From positions 1 to 53,637 of IMG/VR virus record IMGVR_UViG_3300044707_000458: 53,637 bases of DNA, one strand, 5' to 3'. This document shows positions 26,167 through 33,915 of this stretch, piece by piece. The position numbers and the translations under genes were made by a program. How positions within the stretch are numbered: the stretch's first letter is position 1; every line of letters starts with the position of its first letter. The stretch is from a virus. The notes under the pieces are model-generated. The model did no database searches. It saw only the letters and a list, made by a program, of their open reading frames with translations, and was not told the origin of the DNA.

Positions 26167-26909
26167 AAAAATACCAAAAGTTCATGGCGGGGTTCGATCT
26201 TCACGGAGATATGCAAGATAGAGCTGTGACAAAGAAGTTCTTCCAGTTTTCAGAAGCATTTAGACCAGATATAAAAATAATGGGCGGAGACCTCTTTGAC
26301 TTTCGTGGATTGAGAAAGAAGGCCGACAAGGCCGAACAGGCAGAAAGCCTATCAGACGACGTAGCCTGTGGGATCGAGTTCTTGAGTAAATGGATGGATG
26401 GTAAAGGCACAAAGGTCTGGCTTCGCGGGAATCATTGCCAGCGACTCTGGGATGTGGCCGAAAGCGAATCGGACGGACTAAAGCGAGATGCGGCGATTAA
26501 AGGAGTCCAAGAGCTAGACGATCTGTGCAAAACCCTTGGGATTAAAACCTATCCTTACTCAAAGAGACTTGGGATCCATCGGGAGGGTCGCCTTTGCTTC
26601 CTTCACGGATATGCCGCTGGGGTCTATGCCCTCCGCAAAACCCTCCAGAGCTATGGAGAGAATGTGATTATGGGGCATACCCACACCATCCAATCTGTCT
26701 CCGTTGAGGGGCTTGTTCCCAAGCAAGGTTGGGTCGCTGGATGCTTATGTCAGTTAGACTATGAGTACAACCGCTCAATGCTTGGCACTCTGAATCACGA
26801 GAATGGCTGGGTATATGGCCTTATCTTTGACGATGGTAGCTTTGCCGTCTACCAAGCCAGACAGATCGCTGGCAAGTGGATCTTGCCGACAGAGTTTAAG
26901 GAGATTTAG
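26163..26909 (+). CDS. Calcineurin-like metallophosphoesterase
   Basis: The 248-residue protein carries the ordered metal-binding motifs of the superfamily: DLH near residue 12, GGDLFD near 40, RGNH (followed by Cys instead of the usual Asp/Glu) near 90, HGY near 140 and GHTH near 170. It would hydrolyse a phosphoester in DNA, RNA or a nucleotide; the substrate cannot be read from sequence. It is the last gene of the rightward late unit and its 3' end overlaps a leftward gene by 14 bases, with no terminator visible between the converging units. Confidence 0.8.
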   Translation: MKKYQKFMAGFDLHGDMQDRAVTKKFFQFSEAFRPDIKIMGGDLFDFRGLRKKADKAEQAESLSDDVACGIEFLSKWMDGKGTKVWLRGNHCQRLWDVAESESDGLKRDAAIKGVQELDDLCKTLGIKTYPYSKRLGIHREGRLCFLHGYAAGVYALRKTLQSYGENVIMGHTHTIQSVSVEGLVPKQGWVAGCLCQLDYEYNRSMLGTLNHENGWVYGLIFDDGSFAVYQARQIAGKWILPTEFKEI

Positions 26910-27147
26910 CTTTTGGAAGCAGTCGGTAGTGGGGAATCATTCTGCCACTACCATTTGAGATCAATGCTCGGAATGACTTCCTTTCGGCAAGCCCTAGATT
27001 CATCAATCTTGTAACAGCCTTGGATGCGTGGCCGTGGGTCTTGCCTAGCTCCTTAGAGATTTGTTTTATTGTTTTCCAGCCATCTGGGATTGGACTCACT
27101 TTTTCTAATAAGTGCTTTTGCAAGGCTACTGCCCATTCGCTTTTCAT
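26896..27147 (-). CDS. Winged-helix DNA-binding protein
   Basis: The 83-residue protein has a helix-turn-helix (TIKQISKELGKTHGHASKAVTRLMNLGLAERK) followed by a basic wing, as in small MarR/ArsR-like regulators. It ends the leftward operon and is coupled to the methyltransferase gene by ATGA. Binding to phage promoters is inferred. Confidence 0.55.
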   Translation of the reverse strand: MKSEWAVALQKHLLEKVSPIPDGWKTIKQISKELGKTHGHASKAVTRLMNLGLAERKSFRALISNGSGRMIPHYRLLPKAKSP

Positions 27148-27671
27148 TCGTAGATTACGAGTCCTCCGAACCCATCTTGGATATTGTAATCACGCCGTTT
27201 GAACCAGCCGTCACCTAGCTCATAGGCACAGACAAGCCGACCAAGCGGTGCTGTGGCGTATAATAGACCTTGGGGGCTGAACAACTGAAAGTGGTATTGG
27301 CTGTCGGCGTTGAATGGGGCAGATATGACCACATACCCGCAACTCAAACGACGAAGGTTTTCAAGAAACGAGGGAACATCTTTGACGTGCTCGATTACAT
27401 CAAAGGCAGAAACCACCCCAAACTGACCAACTACCTCTTCCAGAGGCAGGGATATATCCACATTTAGATCGGGCGCTGGATCCTGTGTTACTGGGATGAA
27501 GCCGTGATTGGAGATCCTCCCTTTTGAATAGCCAAGGCCCGCCCCGACATCCAGCCAGAGCCTATTCTTGATAGGCATCGCAGAAAGGATCGAGGACGCT
27601 AACCCCTGTGTGAACCATTGGGTGTCTTCCCTGCCCTCCACTCCGCCTATGTTTGCTAGGTCAGTTTTCAT
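27144..27671 (-). CDS. Class I SAM-dependent methyltransferase
   Basis: The 175-residue protein shows the SAM-binding motif I (LWLDVGAGLGYSKG), a motif II acidic position (NVDISLPLEEV) and a post-motif SAFDVIEHVKDV typical of methyltransferase families that act on small molecules or sugars. It lies directly after a family-4-type glycosyltransferase and overlaps it by ATGA, so the two may build or alter a glycan. Confidence 0.75.
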   Translation of the reverse strand: MKTDLANIGGVEGREDTQWFTQGLASSILSAMPIKNRLWLDVGAGLGYSKGRISNHGFIPVTQDPAPDLNVDISLPLEEVVGQFGVVSAFDVIEHVKDVPSFLENLRRLSCGYVVISAPFNADSQYHFQLFSPQGLLYATAPLGRLVCAYELGDGWFKRRDYNIQDGFGGLVIYE

Positions 27672-28723
27672 ATATATTTAGAGAATCTTCCAAAGGCACA
27701 TTTCGGGCATCCAATACCCTTCTTTAGGTTGTCGTATGCGTTATCAGCCATCCGCCTTGATTTATTGGGGCTAAAGGCAAGCTGGGAAAGTCTGTGAGAG
27801 GCCTCGTCGTTACTTGAGACCAGAAAGCCAGTCTCTTGGTCTTTAATGAACTCTGGGACTCCGCCTTGATTCGCCCCGACCACCACAGCTCCGCTGGCGA
27901 CGGCCTCAAACAAGACACGTGGGGCGTTTTCCTTTACTGGATACCACATCAAAAGGGCGTGGGCGTCTCGGAAGTAGTTAGCCAGAGTTGCGGGGCTGTA
28001 GATATGAGGGACTAGCTCGGCATTGATCTTGCCGTGGTATGGATGCCCTTCTTTGCCTACATCGCCCAATAGATCCTCGCCTTCCCTGCCCCATCCGACG
28101 ACATTCAGCCTTGTTGTGACCCCAAGAGGAGCTGTCACCTTGTAGAACAGATCCCACATATCACGAGGGTACTTGAAGGGTTCATCGTCCCTGCCAATTC
28201 TTAATACATTGAGAGTATCTAGGGACTTGTTGGAAAACCTTAGCTTTCCCCACTTGCTATCAATGTTGAAGAAGGGAAAAACGTGCTGGAGATCCGCCGA
28301 AAGCCCTACTTCGTTTAGGCGTTTAGTTAGCTCTCCAAACTGGAAAGCAGACTGGCAAAGGATCTTTAGGTTCTTGGTCTTGGCTATGCCGACCAGCTCC
28401 TTGTCCCGAAGCACATTCATACAAGGCCAGTAAACCACTTGCCGAGGGGTCTCCTCGTTCTTCATCAAATAATCAAACATCCCATCCTCGCACCAGCACC
28501 AGACATTTTGGTCGTTGAACATACCAGGACTATAGGCTTCCGTAGCTACCCCAAGAGAATCCAGATACCGCCTCCTTGGTTCGGACGCAGAAAGAACATC
28601 TGTTCCCTGTGGAACAACGCAAGTGACCTCGACTCCGTTGTCTCGGAATAGCTCGATGGCGTGGCCTGTCTCGGGTCCCGCCCCACCGCATTGGTGAAGA
28701 TACCCCCAGATATAGATCTTCAT
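27668..28723 (-). CDS. Glycosyltransferase, GT4-like
   Basis: The start is ATG 28723, in ATGA overlap with the upstream stop; the frame extends to 28756 but inside that gene. The 351-residue protein has a GT-B layout: an N-terminal domain (MKIYIWGYLHQCGGAG) and a C-terminal nucleotide-sugar domain with LNVLRIGRDD, then ENAPRVLFEAVASG (the E-x7-E region) and GGVPEFI. Such retaining enzymes move a sugar from a nucleotide donor to an acceptor, perhaps phage DNA, a virion protein or a host surface glycan. Confidence 0.75.
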   Translation of the reverse strand: MKIYIWGYLHQCGGAGPETGHAIELFRDNGVEVTCVVPQGTDVLSASEPRRRYLDSLGVATEAYSPGMFNDQNVWCWCEDGMFDYLMKNEETPRQVVYWPCMNVLRDKELVGIAKTKNLKILCQSAFQFGELTKRLNEVGLSADLQHVFPFFNIDSKWGKLRFSNKSLDTLNVLRIGRDDEPFKYPRDMWDLFYKVTAPLGVTTRLNVVGWGREGEDLLGDVGKEGHPYHGKINAELVPHIYSPATLANYFRDAHALLMWYPVKENAPRVLFEAVASGAVVVGANQGGVPEFIKDQETGFLVSSNDEASHRLSQLAFSPNKSRRMADNAYDNLKKGIGCPKCAFGRFSKYI

Positions 28724-29031
28724 AGCCGAGGCAGTTTCCTTTTTAGCTGAAACCACGCAAAGAGGCCACGAACGATAGTCCTCTCTAGGTGATCTATGGC
28801 CGTCTCCCCATTGTTGTCGGGCTGGGGTTCGTTGAGGTGGATCTGTTGCTGGGCTGTTACTGCGTGTTTGATTGCCCTGCTAATATGATAGTCGTAGGTC
28901 GGCTTGTCTTTATAGAGCCATTCTCCAAAGGATGACTTGGCGGATCCGTTGCTCATAATTCTCCAAGTTATCTCGGCGGCCGCACTAGCCATCTCCGCAA
29001 TAGATGGAACGTGTTTCTGGTCTTCGGTCAT
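28720..29031 (-). CDS. Hypothetical early protein
   Basis: The start is ATG 29031, overlapping the preceding stop (ATGA). The 103-residue helical protein has a conserved-looking centre (SSFGEWLYKDKPTYDYHISRAIKHA) and an amphipathic C-terminus (GLFAWFQLKRKLPRL). The centre recalls helical phage proteins linked to nucleotide metabolism, but no catalytic motif is visible, so no function is given. Confidence 0.55.
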   Translation of the reverse strand: MTEDQKHVPSIAEMASAAAEITWRIMSNGSAKSSFGEWLYKDKPTYDYHISRAIKHAVTAQQQIHLNEPQPDNNGETAIDHLERTIVRGLFAWFQLKRKLPRL

Positions 29032-29657
29032 AATGAATCTCCTCTTTTTTGGATGTCGTAGTAAAACGAGTCGGTATCTTCTGTGACCCACTTGTCGGAC
29101 TGGTTCTCAACCGACGGAAGCTCAGTATCCACACGAAACTGCTTTAGGTTGTCGGGTAGCTTCTTCGTTACCCAATTTGAATCCCTCCAAAAGATGCGGT
29201 TATTGGGCATACACAAGAGATACCCATCGTCGCCCGCAAAAACGTGACCGCACTTGTAGTCGGACGGCTCGTCGGAGTAAGGGTTATTGTACCAATCAAT
29301 CGTGAACATATAAGTTCCCCAGACCTTGGATCCGTCACGCAAGACAATCTGCGCTCGGTGATACGCAAGAAAGTTGTACTCGGTAACCGCTACGTTCTCG
29401 GAGAAACAATCCCAGAGCTGTTTGTAATTGAAGGGGATGTCGTTAGTTGGCTCGTGTGTGTAAATCTCAGAAAGGGGAACTCGACTGCGAAGCATTCCCG
29501 AATCAGTCATCACATGGAAGGTGGTGATAGTTCCAGAACAGGACTGCAACCCGAACACATAGACTGCGTAGAACTCCTTGTCCGATTCGTTCTTGGTAAA
29601 GAAAGACTTTCTGACCATTGCCTTAAAGCTGGGGATGTTTTCGTTGAGCGTTGCCAT
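29028..29657 (-). CDS. Hypothetical beta-rich early protein
   Basis: The 209-residue protein is rich in aromatic residues and short beta strands (KEFYAVYVFGLQSCSG; KVWGTYMFTIDWYNN). It lacks Cys clusters, membrane segments and known motifs. It is coupled at both ends: its stop overlaps the next start, and its ATG overlaps the TAA of the 57-residue gene upstream (TAATG). Confidence 0.6.
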   Translation of the reverse strand: MATLNENIPSFKAMVRKSFFTKNESDKEFYAVYVFGLQSCSGTITTFHVMTDSGMLRSRVPLSEIYTHEPTNDIPFNYKQLWDCFSENVAVTEYNFLAYHRAQIVLRDGSKVWGTYMFTIDWYNNPYSDEPSDYKCGHVFAGDDGYLLCMPNNRIFWRDSNWVTKKLPDNLKQFRVDTELPSVENQSDKWVTEDTDSFYYDIQKRGDSL

Positions 29658-29830
29658 TACTTCTTCCAGGGCAAATCGTTCTTAACCTTCTTCCAAACTG
29701 ACTCGTCTTTGTCGAATTCAAGAGACCAGTTCATGACCTTGCTGTAGATCGAATATCCCCATCCAAACCGCATGAACGTCCTTGAGATCAAGTCCCCGAT
29801 CCAATAGAGAGTCCAAGCCAAAGCCCTCAT
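29657..29830 (-). CDS. Small protein MRALAW..., 57 residues
   Basis: This short gene lies between two overlaps (ATGA with the upstream gene at 29830, TAATG with the downstream gene at 29657), which supports it as real. The product has an amphipathic or membrane-seeking N-terminal helix (LAWTLYWIGDLISRTFMRFG) and a Trp/Lys-rich C-terminus. Similar short proteins occur in phage early operons, from memory; the function is unknown. Confidence 0.6.
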   Translation of the reverse strand: MRALAWTLYWIGDLISRTFMRFGWGYSIYSKVMNWSLEFDKDESVWKKVKNDLPWKK

Positions 29831-30348
29831 TTAACCTCACAGGGCGGAGACGCTTGCCTTGCGTCAAATGCCCTCCTCCAAAGAGTTTTCTTTAGTCCGT
29901 CAAAGTCCTTCCGTTTAACTCTGTCGGTAATAAACCAGAGTTTAGATCCGCTCATTTCGCAGGGAGCAGAAGCCTTCTTCACCTCCTCCGTAAAGCAGTA
30001 GGCCTCAATCGTGTAGGTGGGCATCACGCCCTTAACAAGGATCAGCTCTCCTTCGTCCTTGTCCTTCACCTTCCACTTGCCGTCTTGGGAATGCTTAACA
30101 TCAATGTTGGTGTAAGGAAGATCCCCGCTACCAGATCGGTAGGTGTCCACAGATCCGTCCCAGTAGAGGCCTAGATACTTTGCCACAGCCATTTCAGCCC
30201 CAGCGGCCTCCACGTGCTGACCCCAAGACATCACAGGGTTACAGGGGTAAACATCCCTAGACTCTTTTTTAAGAGCAGACTTGTTCCTAGAGGATCCGAC
30301 AAGAACAGCCACCTCGGCCTCGTACCCTTCAAGTCTGACAACTATCAT
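29827..30348 (-). CDS. PD-(D/E)XK-type nuclease candidate
   Basis: The start is ATG 30348, in ATGA overlap with the preceding gene; the longer reading frame lies inside that gene. The 173-residue protein shows a pattern of restriction-like nucleases: a helix with GAEMAVAKYLG (Glu), then SGSGDL (Asp), then a strand ending in IDVKHS (D-x-K). Acidic and basic beta strands follow. It could be a structure-specific or single-strand nuclease of the replication operon. Confidence 0.6.
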   Translation of the reverse strand: MIVVRLEGYEAEVAVLVGSSRNKSALKKESRDVYPCNPVMSWGQHVEAAGAEMAVAKYLGLYWDGSVDTYRSGSGDLPYTNIDVKHSQDGKWKVKDKDEGELILVKGVMPTYTIEAYCFTEEVKKASAPCEMSGSKLWFITDRVKRKDFDGLKKTLWRRAFDARQASPPCEVK

Positions 30349-30551
30349 AGCCGATTCTCCACAGCCTTGGCTTTGTGCTTCTTGGCGAGTTCCAGCGATT
30401 CCTTTGCCATTAGGGTGACAGCCTCGTAGTGATTGAGGCATTGCTGGATAGAGTGAACCATTGGAGTTGGAGCTGTCTTGGAAATCGAGCGAAGTAGCCT
30501 GTTCCCGTGATCGAGGCTGTCCAATAGTCTTGAGAATCGTTTTACGCTCAT
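30345..30551 (-). CDS. Small helical protein
   Basis: The 68-residue helical, basic protein starts at ATG 30551 in an ATGA overlap with the preceding gene and overlaps the nuclease gene the same way. It has no motif that names a function. Confidence 0.5.
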   Translation of the reverse strand: MSVKRFSRLLDSLDHGNRLLRSISKTAPTPMVHSIQQCLNHYEAVTLMAKESLELAKKHKAKAVENRL

Positions 30552-30874
30552 AGCCTCATCTCCGCTCGCTTTGAGGACTCGAACGAACGCCAGACCTCGA
30601 TCTTGGCTTGCGCTCCGATCATCAGCCAACGAAGACGCTCCTCTTCTTGGACGGCTTCCTTTAATCCAAGCAACAGCTTCTGGTACTCCTCGTGGGAGTA
30701 GGCCTCTCGCTCCTGGGCGGCGATTGTGACCATCCCATCGTCGCTGGCGTCCCGCATCAAGATGGCCTTCTTGGTCTTTCTGAATTCCTCCAGATAGATG
30801 CGGTTGGCCTTGGCCTGTGCCAATGGCAAGGCGTTGTCTCGAATGAAGTCTAGGGCTTGGAGTGGTTCAGTCAT
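30548..30874 (-). CDS. Helical protein of the replication operon
   Basis: The 108-residue protein is almost wholly alpha-helical and charged, with coiled-coil character over residues 20-100 (QEREAYSHEEYQKLLLG). It is coupled to both neighbours by ATGA. No family is certain; an accessory to recombination is a guess from position. Confidence 0.55.
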   Translation of the reverse strand: MTEPLQALDFIRDNALPLAQAKANRIYLEEFRKTKKAILMRDASDDGMVTIAAQEREAYSHEEYQKLLLGLKEAVQEEERLRWLMIGAQAKIEVWRSFESSKRAEMRL

Positions 30875-31059
30875 TTTCGTTTGCGTAACTTTTTGATTTG
30901 GTTTTGGTAGTTCTCGATAAGTTCACGCAAGACACTTGAGTGCATTTGCACGGCTTCGTAGGGCTGATGACCAAAGCTAATTGCCTCTTCAACAAAAGCC
31001 TTCCGAACAGCTCTGTTCATAAGCGTGCATACAAGCGTATCCAGATCGTGTAGCCTCAT
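30871..31059 (-). CDS. Small helical protein
   Basis: The 62-residue protein is helical with a very basic C-terminus (NQIKKLRKRK) that could bind nucleic acid. ATGA overlaps at both ends support translation. No family was recognised. Confidence 0.5.
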   Translation of the reverse strand: MRLHDLDTLVCTLMNRAVRKAFVEEAISFGHQPYEAVQMHSSVLRELIENYQNQIKKLRKRK

Positions 31060-31370
31060 ATCATCCTCTGGATTGAGCGAACTGACCGACGAAGAACCCT
31101 AGAGATCCTTCGAGTGTCCCAGCCTAGCTTGCTTAGATTGCGAGCGACTTGGTATCGGGCATCAGCTCCAACGCCGTATCTGTCGTGGCGTAGGACGATA
31201 TCCATTGAAACGCCAACATTCTGGCATTCCTTCTCAAGTTGATCGTCATCGGTTTCTGTGGGCTTCATGAGACGCTTGCCCTCTAGGACTTCGACTCGTT
31301 CTTCCACCTTCTTTACTCGCAACCCGAGGGCCGCGACCATTCCTGTAGTTAGATCTTGTTGGCTTATCAT
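31056..31370 (-). CDS. Helix-turn-helix protein with coiled coil
   Basis: The 104-residue protein has an N-terminal coiled coil (LRVKKVEERVEVLEGKRL) and a C-terminal helix-turn-helix (LSKLGWDTRRISRVLRRS). It may be a DNA-binding factor for replication start or regulation. It is coupled by ATGA on both sides. Confidence 0.5.
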   Translation of the reverse strand: MISQQDLTTGMVAALGLRVKKVEERVEVLEGKRLMKPTETDDDQLEKECQNVGVSMDIVLRHDRYGVGADARYQVARNLSKLGWDTRRISRVLRRSVRSIQRMI

Positions 31371-31771
31371 TGTTTTGTGACCTCTTTTATGTTTTGTGCT
31401 TTTATGGTGTGGGTTTCTTCTTTCTCATCGAGTAACTCTCGAAGTGCTTCTTTGAGTGCTGGCGATCCCTTCACCAGCTCTGCGGGATCCTTGATCTGTT
31501 GATGGGCGACCATAATCTGCTGGCGTTCCATCGGGCGTCCGATGGCGTAGGCCAATGCCAGTTCGCAAGACTTGAGGCGGGTCGGGAAATCCACGACCTC
31601 GTCGGCCTGTTGCCTTTGTCCGTCCCATTGAAACTTGGTTGCACCCAGACCTTCCTTCAAGACCGCCAAAATGGTCTTCTGCATCTCTGGGGAGTTCAGC
31701 TCATTTTCGAGCCACTCGGTCTTTTTCTTGGATAGTTCGGATACTTTTTCTCTGGTGGTTAGGGTTGGCAT
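31367..31771 (-). CDS. Hypothetical helical protein
   Basis: The 134-residue helical protein has an alternating charge pattern and a central segment (LKSCELALAYAIGRPMERQ) that recalls small-terminase-like or helix-turn-helix phage proteins. The match is weak. The gene overlaps the end of the replication-protein gene by 13 bases. Confidence 0.5.
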   Translation of the reverse strand: MPTLTTREKVSELSKKKTEWLENELNSPEMQKTILAVLKEGLGATKFQWDGQRQQADEVVDFPTRLKSCELALAYAIGRPMERQQIMVAHQQIKDPAELVKGSPALKEALRELLDEKEETHTIKAQNIKEVTKQ

Positions 31772-32559
31772 ACGGCCTCCTTATTCTTCGCCATCTGGAA
31801 TGCTTTTTCCCAGACAGCCTTGGGGGTTGACGCTTGGAGCATCGCTAGGCTTAAGCCTTCTTTAACTGCGGTGCTGACTAGACCAGCCACGACATCTGGC
31901 GAATTGAAATCAATCGGCTTGGGAGCGGGGCTGTCACAGGAAGACTTTTGGACTGGCTTGGCTTGGATCTTCGGCCTTATGTCATTTGAATCCGAGCGGC
32001 GGGCGCAGTTCCTAGCACAGGCTTTCCAGTCTACGACAGCGGTACGGCCACCGACCTTCCAGCCGTTGGCTTCGTAGTAGTCAAAAGCCTTCTCCGCATC
32101 CCCAGCATTCCAGCCCTTGATGGTATTGGCGTACTCAAGCCACTCTTCACGAGTAGGCTTCTTGTTCTTTGGGGCTATATCCCTTTTAGGACATTCCTTT
32201 TTAGGCTCTGGGGTCTTGGCTCGGTGGCGGATCTGACGCTCACGATCTGACTCCCTAACAGCCTCATCCCTCCGCATTCTTCTTGAAAACACGACATTCT
32301 TTTCATCCCTGCTGAAAACCCCATTGGCCTCCAACTCCTCCAACAATTTCCTCGTGGTCTGGGAATCCTCGCCAATGATCCGAGCTATTTGCTCCACGGA
32401 TGCAGGGCTTCCTCCAATCAGCAAGAATCCGTGGGTATTGGACTTTGCCATCATTGCCAGTAGATCCATCCAGAGACCCCTTGCCCCAATCGAGCAAGAG
32501 CGAAGGCTTTCGTCGGAAAGCCAGTCGGATGGGAAGAATTTAATCCAAGGTAGTTTCAT
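31759..32559 (-). CDS. Replication initiation-like protein
   Basis: The 266-residue protein opens with the pattern common to phage replisome-organiser N-termini (LPWIKFFPSDWLSDESLR, then GARGLWMDLLAMM), followed by a winged-helix segment (VEQIARIIGEDSQTTRKLL). A Lys/Pro-rich linker leads to a C-terminal domain with conserved Trp residues (GWKVGGRTAVVDWKACARN). Proteins of this design bind the phage origin and recruit helicase. It is coupled to the RusA gene by ATGA. Confidence 0.65.
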   Translation of the reverse strand: MKLPWIKFFPSDWLSDESLRSCSIGARGLWMDLLAMMAKSNTHGFLLIGGSPASVEQIARIIGEDSQTTRKLLEELEANGVFSRDEKNVVFSRRMRRDEAVRESDRERQIRHRAKTPEPKKECPKRDIAPKNKKPTREEWLEYANTIKGWNAGDAEKAFDYYEANGWKVGGRTAVVDWKACARNCARRSDSNDIRPKIQAKPVQKSSCDSPAPKPIDFNSPDVVAGLVSTAVKEGLSLAMLQASTPKAVWEKAFQMAKNKEAVCQP

Positions 32560-32954
32560 AGTTTTGTAATTTTCACTTCGATGCAGGGCTTTTCTGTCTT
32601 CCCCGCATATAGTTTCAAGGTTTCGCCAGCAACGATCTGGCTGTCATCCACCCAGAACATCGCCTGTGTTAGTGCGTCCTGTAGTGGTTTAAGTAGGTTG
32701 TCCCTGTCTGGACGGACTGGAGCTGGCTGACGGCCATTAGCCTTAAGCCTTTGAGGTCGCCTTAGTACAAAAGTAACATCGCAACGGAGTGGCCCTTGGA
32801 TCTGCTCCTTGGCGTATTGCTTGGAAGCAAAGATCAGCTCCCGCACATAGGCCTTGGAAGTCGAGTCACGGAACACCCTTGGCCTACCGCCCTTGCTAGA
32901 GAAGCGGAGACCAGACTGAATCGTCTTAGGTTCGATGTTTAGTTTGAATTCCAT
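32556..32954 (-). CDS. RusA-family Holliday junction resolvase
   Basis: The start is ATG 32954 (MEFKLNIEP). The 132-residue protein carries the RusA signature RPDRDNLLKPLQDAL followed by FWVDDSQI, supplying the Asp residues that bind catalytic metal. RusA enzymes cut four-way junctions during recombination-dependent replication and packaging. It lies beside the replication initiator and near the nuclease and annealase genes. Confidence 0.85.
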   Translation of the reverse strand: MEFKLNIEPKTIQSGLRFSSKGGRPRVFRDSTSKAYVRELIFASKQYAKEQIQGPLRCDVTFVLRRPQRLKANGRQPAPVRPDRDNLLKPLQDALTQAMFWVDDSQIVAGETLKLYAGKTEKPCIEVKITKL

Positions 32955-33211
32955 GTTTGCCAGCACGCTTTCAGTTTCTGCAAGACGCTTCGTTTGTTAC
33001 CCCGAAGAGTCACCACAAGGTTCTCCCCTGTCCTGTCCAGATCCACGACGGCTTGCTCAGTGCTTTTTAGCACTTCAAAAGCACACTCCTCGGTGATCTC
33101 CATCGCCCCATATCGGAAGGCGTACAGGGCAACCACGTTTTGCCAGAAGTTTGTCTGCTTCCGTGCAGATCCAATAACTTGTTCGGGTTTGGTTTTTTGA
33201 GGCCTATTCAT
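32939..33211 (-). CDS. Hypothetical protein
   Basis: The start is taken as ATG 33211 (MNRPQKTK), which overlaps the upstream stop by 8 bases. The 90-residue product has an N-terminal Lys/Pro segment and a helical body (QNVVALYAFRYGAMEI). The function is unknown. Confidence 0.5.
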   Translation of the reverse strand: MNRPQKTKPEQVIGSARKQTNFWQNVVALYAFRYGAMEITEECAFEVLKSTEQAVVDLDRTGENLVVTLRGNKRSVLQKLKACWQTWNSN

Positions 33212-33413
33212 CGTCTTTCTCCTTTGCTTTGGGTTGCCCAGACCAATGGTGGTACAGGGCTTGCATGAACTTGCTTCGCTGTCCTTTCGTCTGATCTCCA
33301 CGGCTGTCGACAAACACATCGGGGCTTTCTTGGAACTCGACCAACACCAAATAGGTGGCGTTGGATTCCTTTAGGCTCGAAAGAGCCTTGATTGCCTTTT
33401 CGTCTGCCTTCAC
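33204..33413 (-). CDS. Small hypothetical protein
   Basis: The 69-residue product is charged with a Lys/Glu/Asp tail (KAKEKDDE). It overlaps the gene upstream by ATGA and the gene downstream by 8 bases. No motif was found. Confidence 0.5.
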   Translation of the reverse strand: MKADEKAIKALSSLKESNATYLVLVEFQESPDVFVDSRGDQTKGQRSKFMQALYHHWSGQPKAKEKDDE

Positions 33414-33907
33414 GCCGCCAACCTAAGATGAGTTTTGTTTTTGCGGGGTCCCTTGCGGGTCGGAGGAAGTGAAACAAGCTCGTGACCAATGAGGCTGGCT
33501 GGTACTGAACTTTTCGCATACGGCTTGTATGGGGTGACAGCAAACCCCTTCTGCTTTGCGTATCTGATAGTAGCCTTATCGACCTTGTATCGGTTCGCTA
33601 TCTGGGATGGTGGCATACCAGCCTCATCCAAGGCTTTCCATTCTGCCCATCGCTTCGATACCTCTGTGGCCGATCTTCCGTACCGCTTCCTTGGGGTAGT
33701 CCTCATCCCTGCGAGGTTGATTTGAAACCTAACCTCTTTTGCCAGATCCATCGTGACTTTCGTATAGGCGTGCATCATCCGCTCAAAAGCACTTACCCGC
33801 TCCTCAAGGAACATAATGGTTTTGTGCTGTTGCCAGATCTGTTCGTTTAGGAGGCTAACCTCCGAACCAGCTACTATCGTCTTAATTTTCTCGTATAGAG
33901 TTTCCAT
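33410..33907 (-). CDS. DNA-binding helix-turn-helix protein
   Basis: The 165-residue protein has a helical N-terminal half, then a homeodomain-like helix-turn-helix (AGMPPSQIANRYKVDKATIR), then a basic C-terminus (RKGPRKNKTHLRL). A good Shine-Dalgarno (AAGGAGA, 33911-33917 on the minus strand) overlaps the stop of the preceding gene. It could be an operon regulator or a replication accessory. Confidence 0.6.
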   Translation of the reverse strand: METLYEKIKTIVAGSEVSLLNEQIWQQHKTIMFLEERVSAFERMMHAYTKVTMDLAKEVRFQINLAGMRTTPRKRYGRSATEVSKRWAEWKALDEAGMPPSQIANRYKVDKATIRYAKQKGFAVTPYKPYAKSSVPASLIGHELVSLPPTRKGPRKNKTHLRLAA

Positions 33908-33915
33908 ATTTCTCC

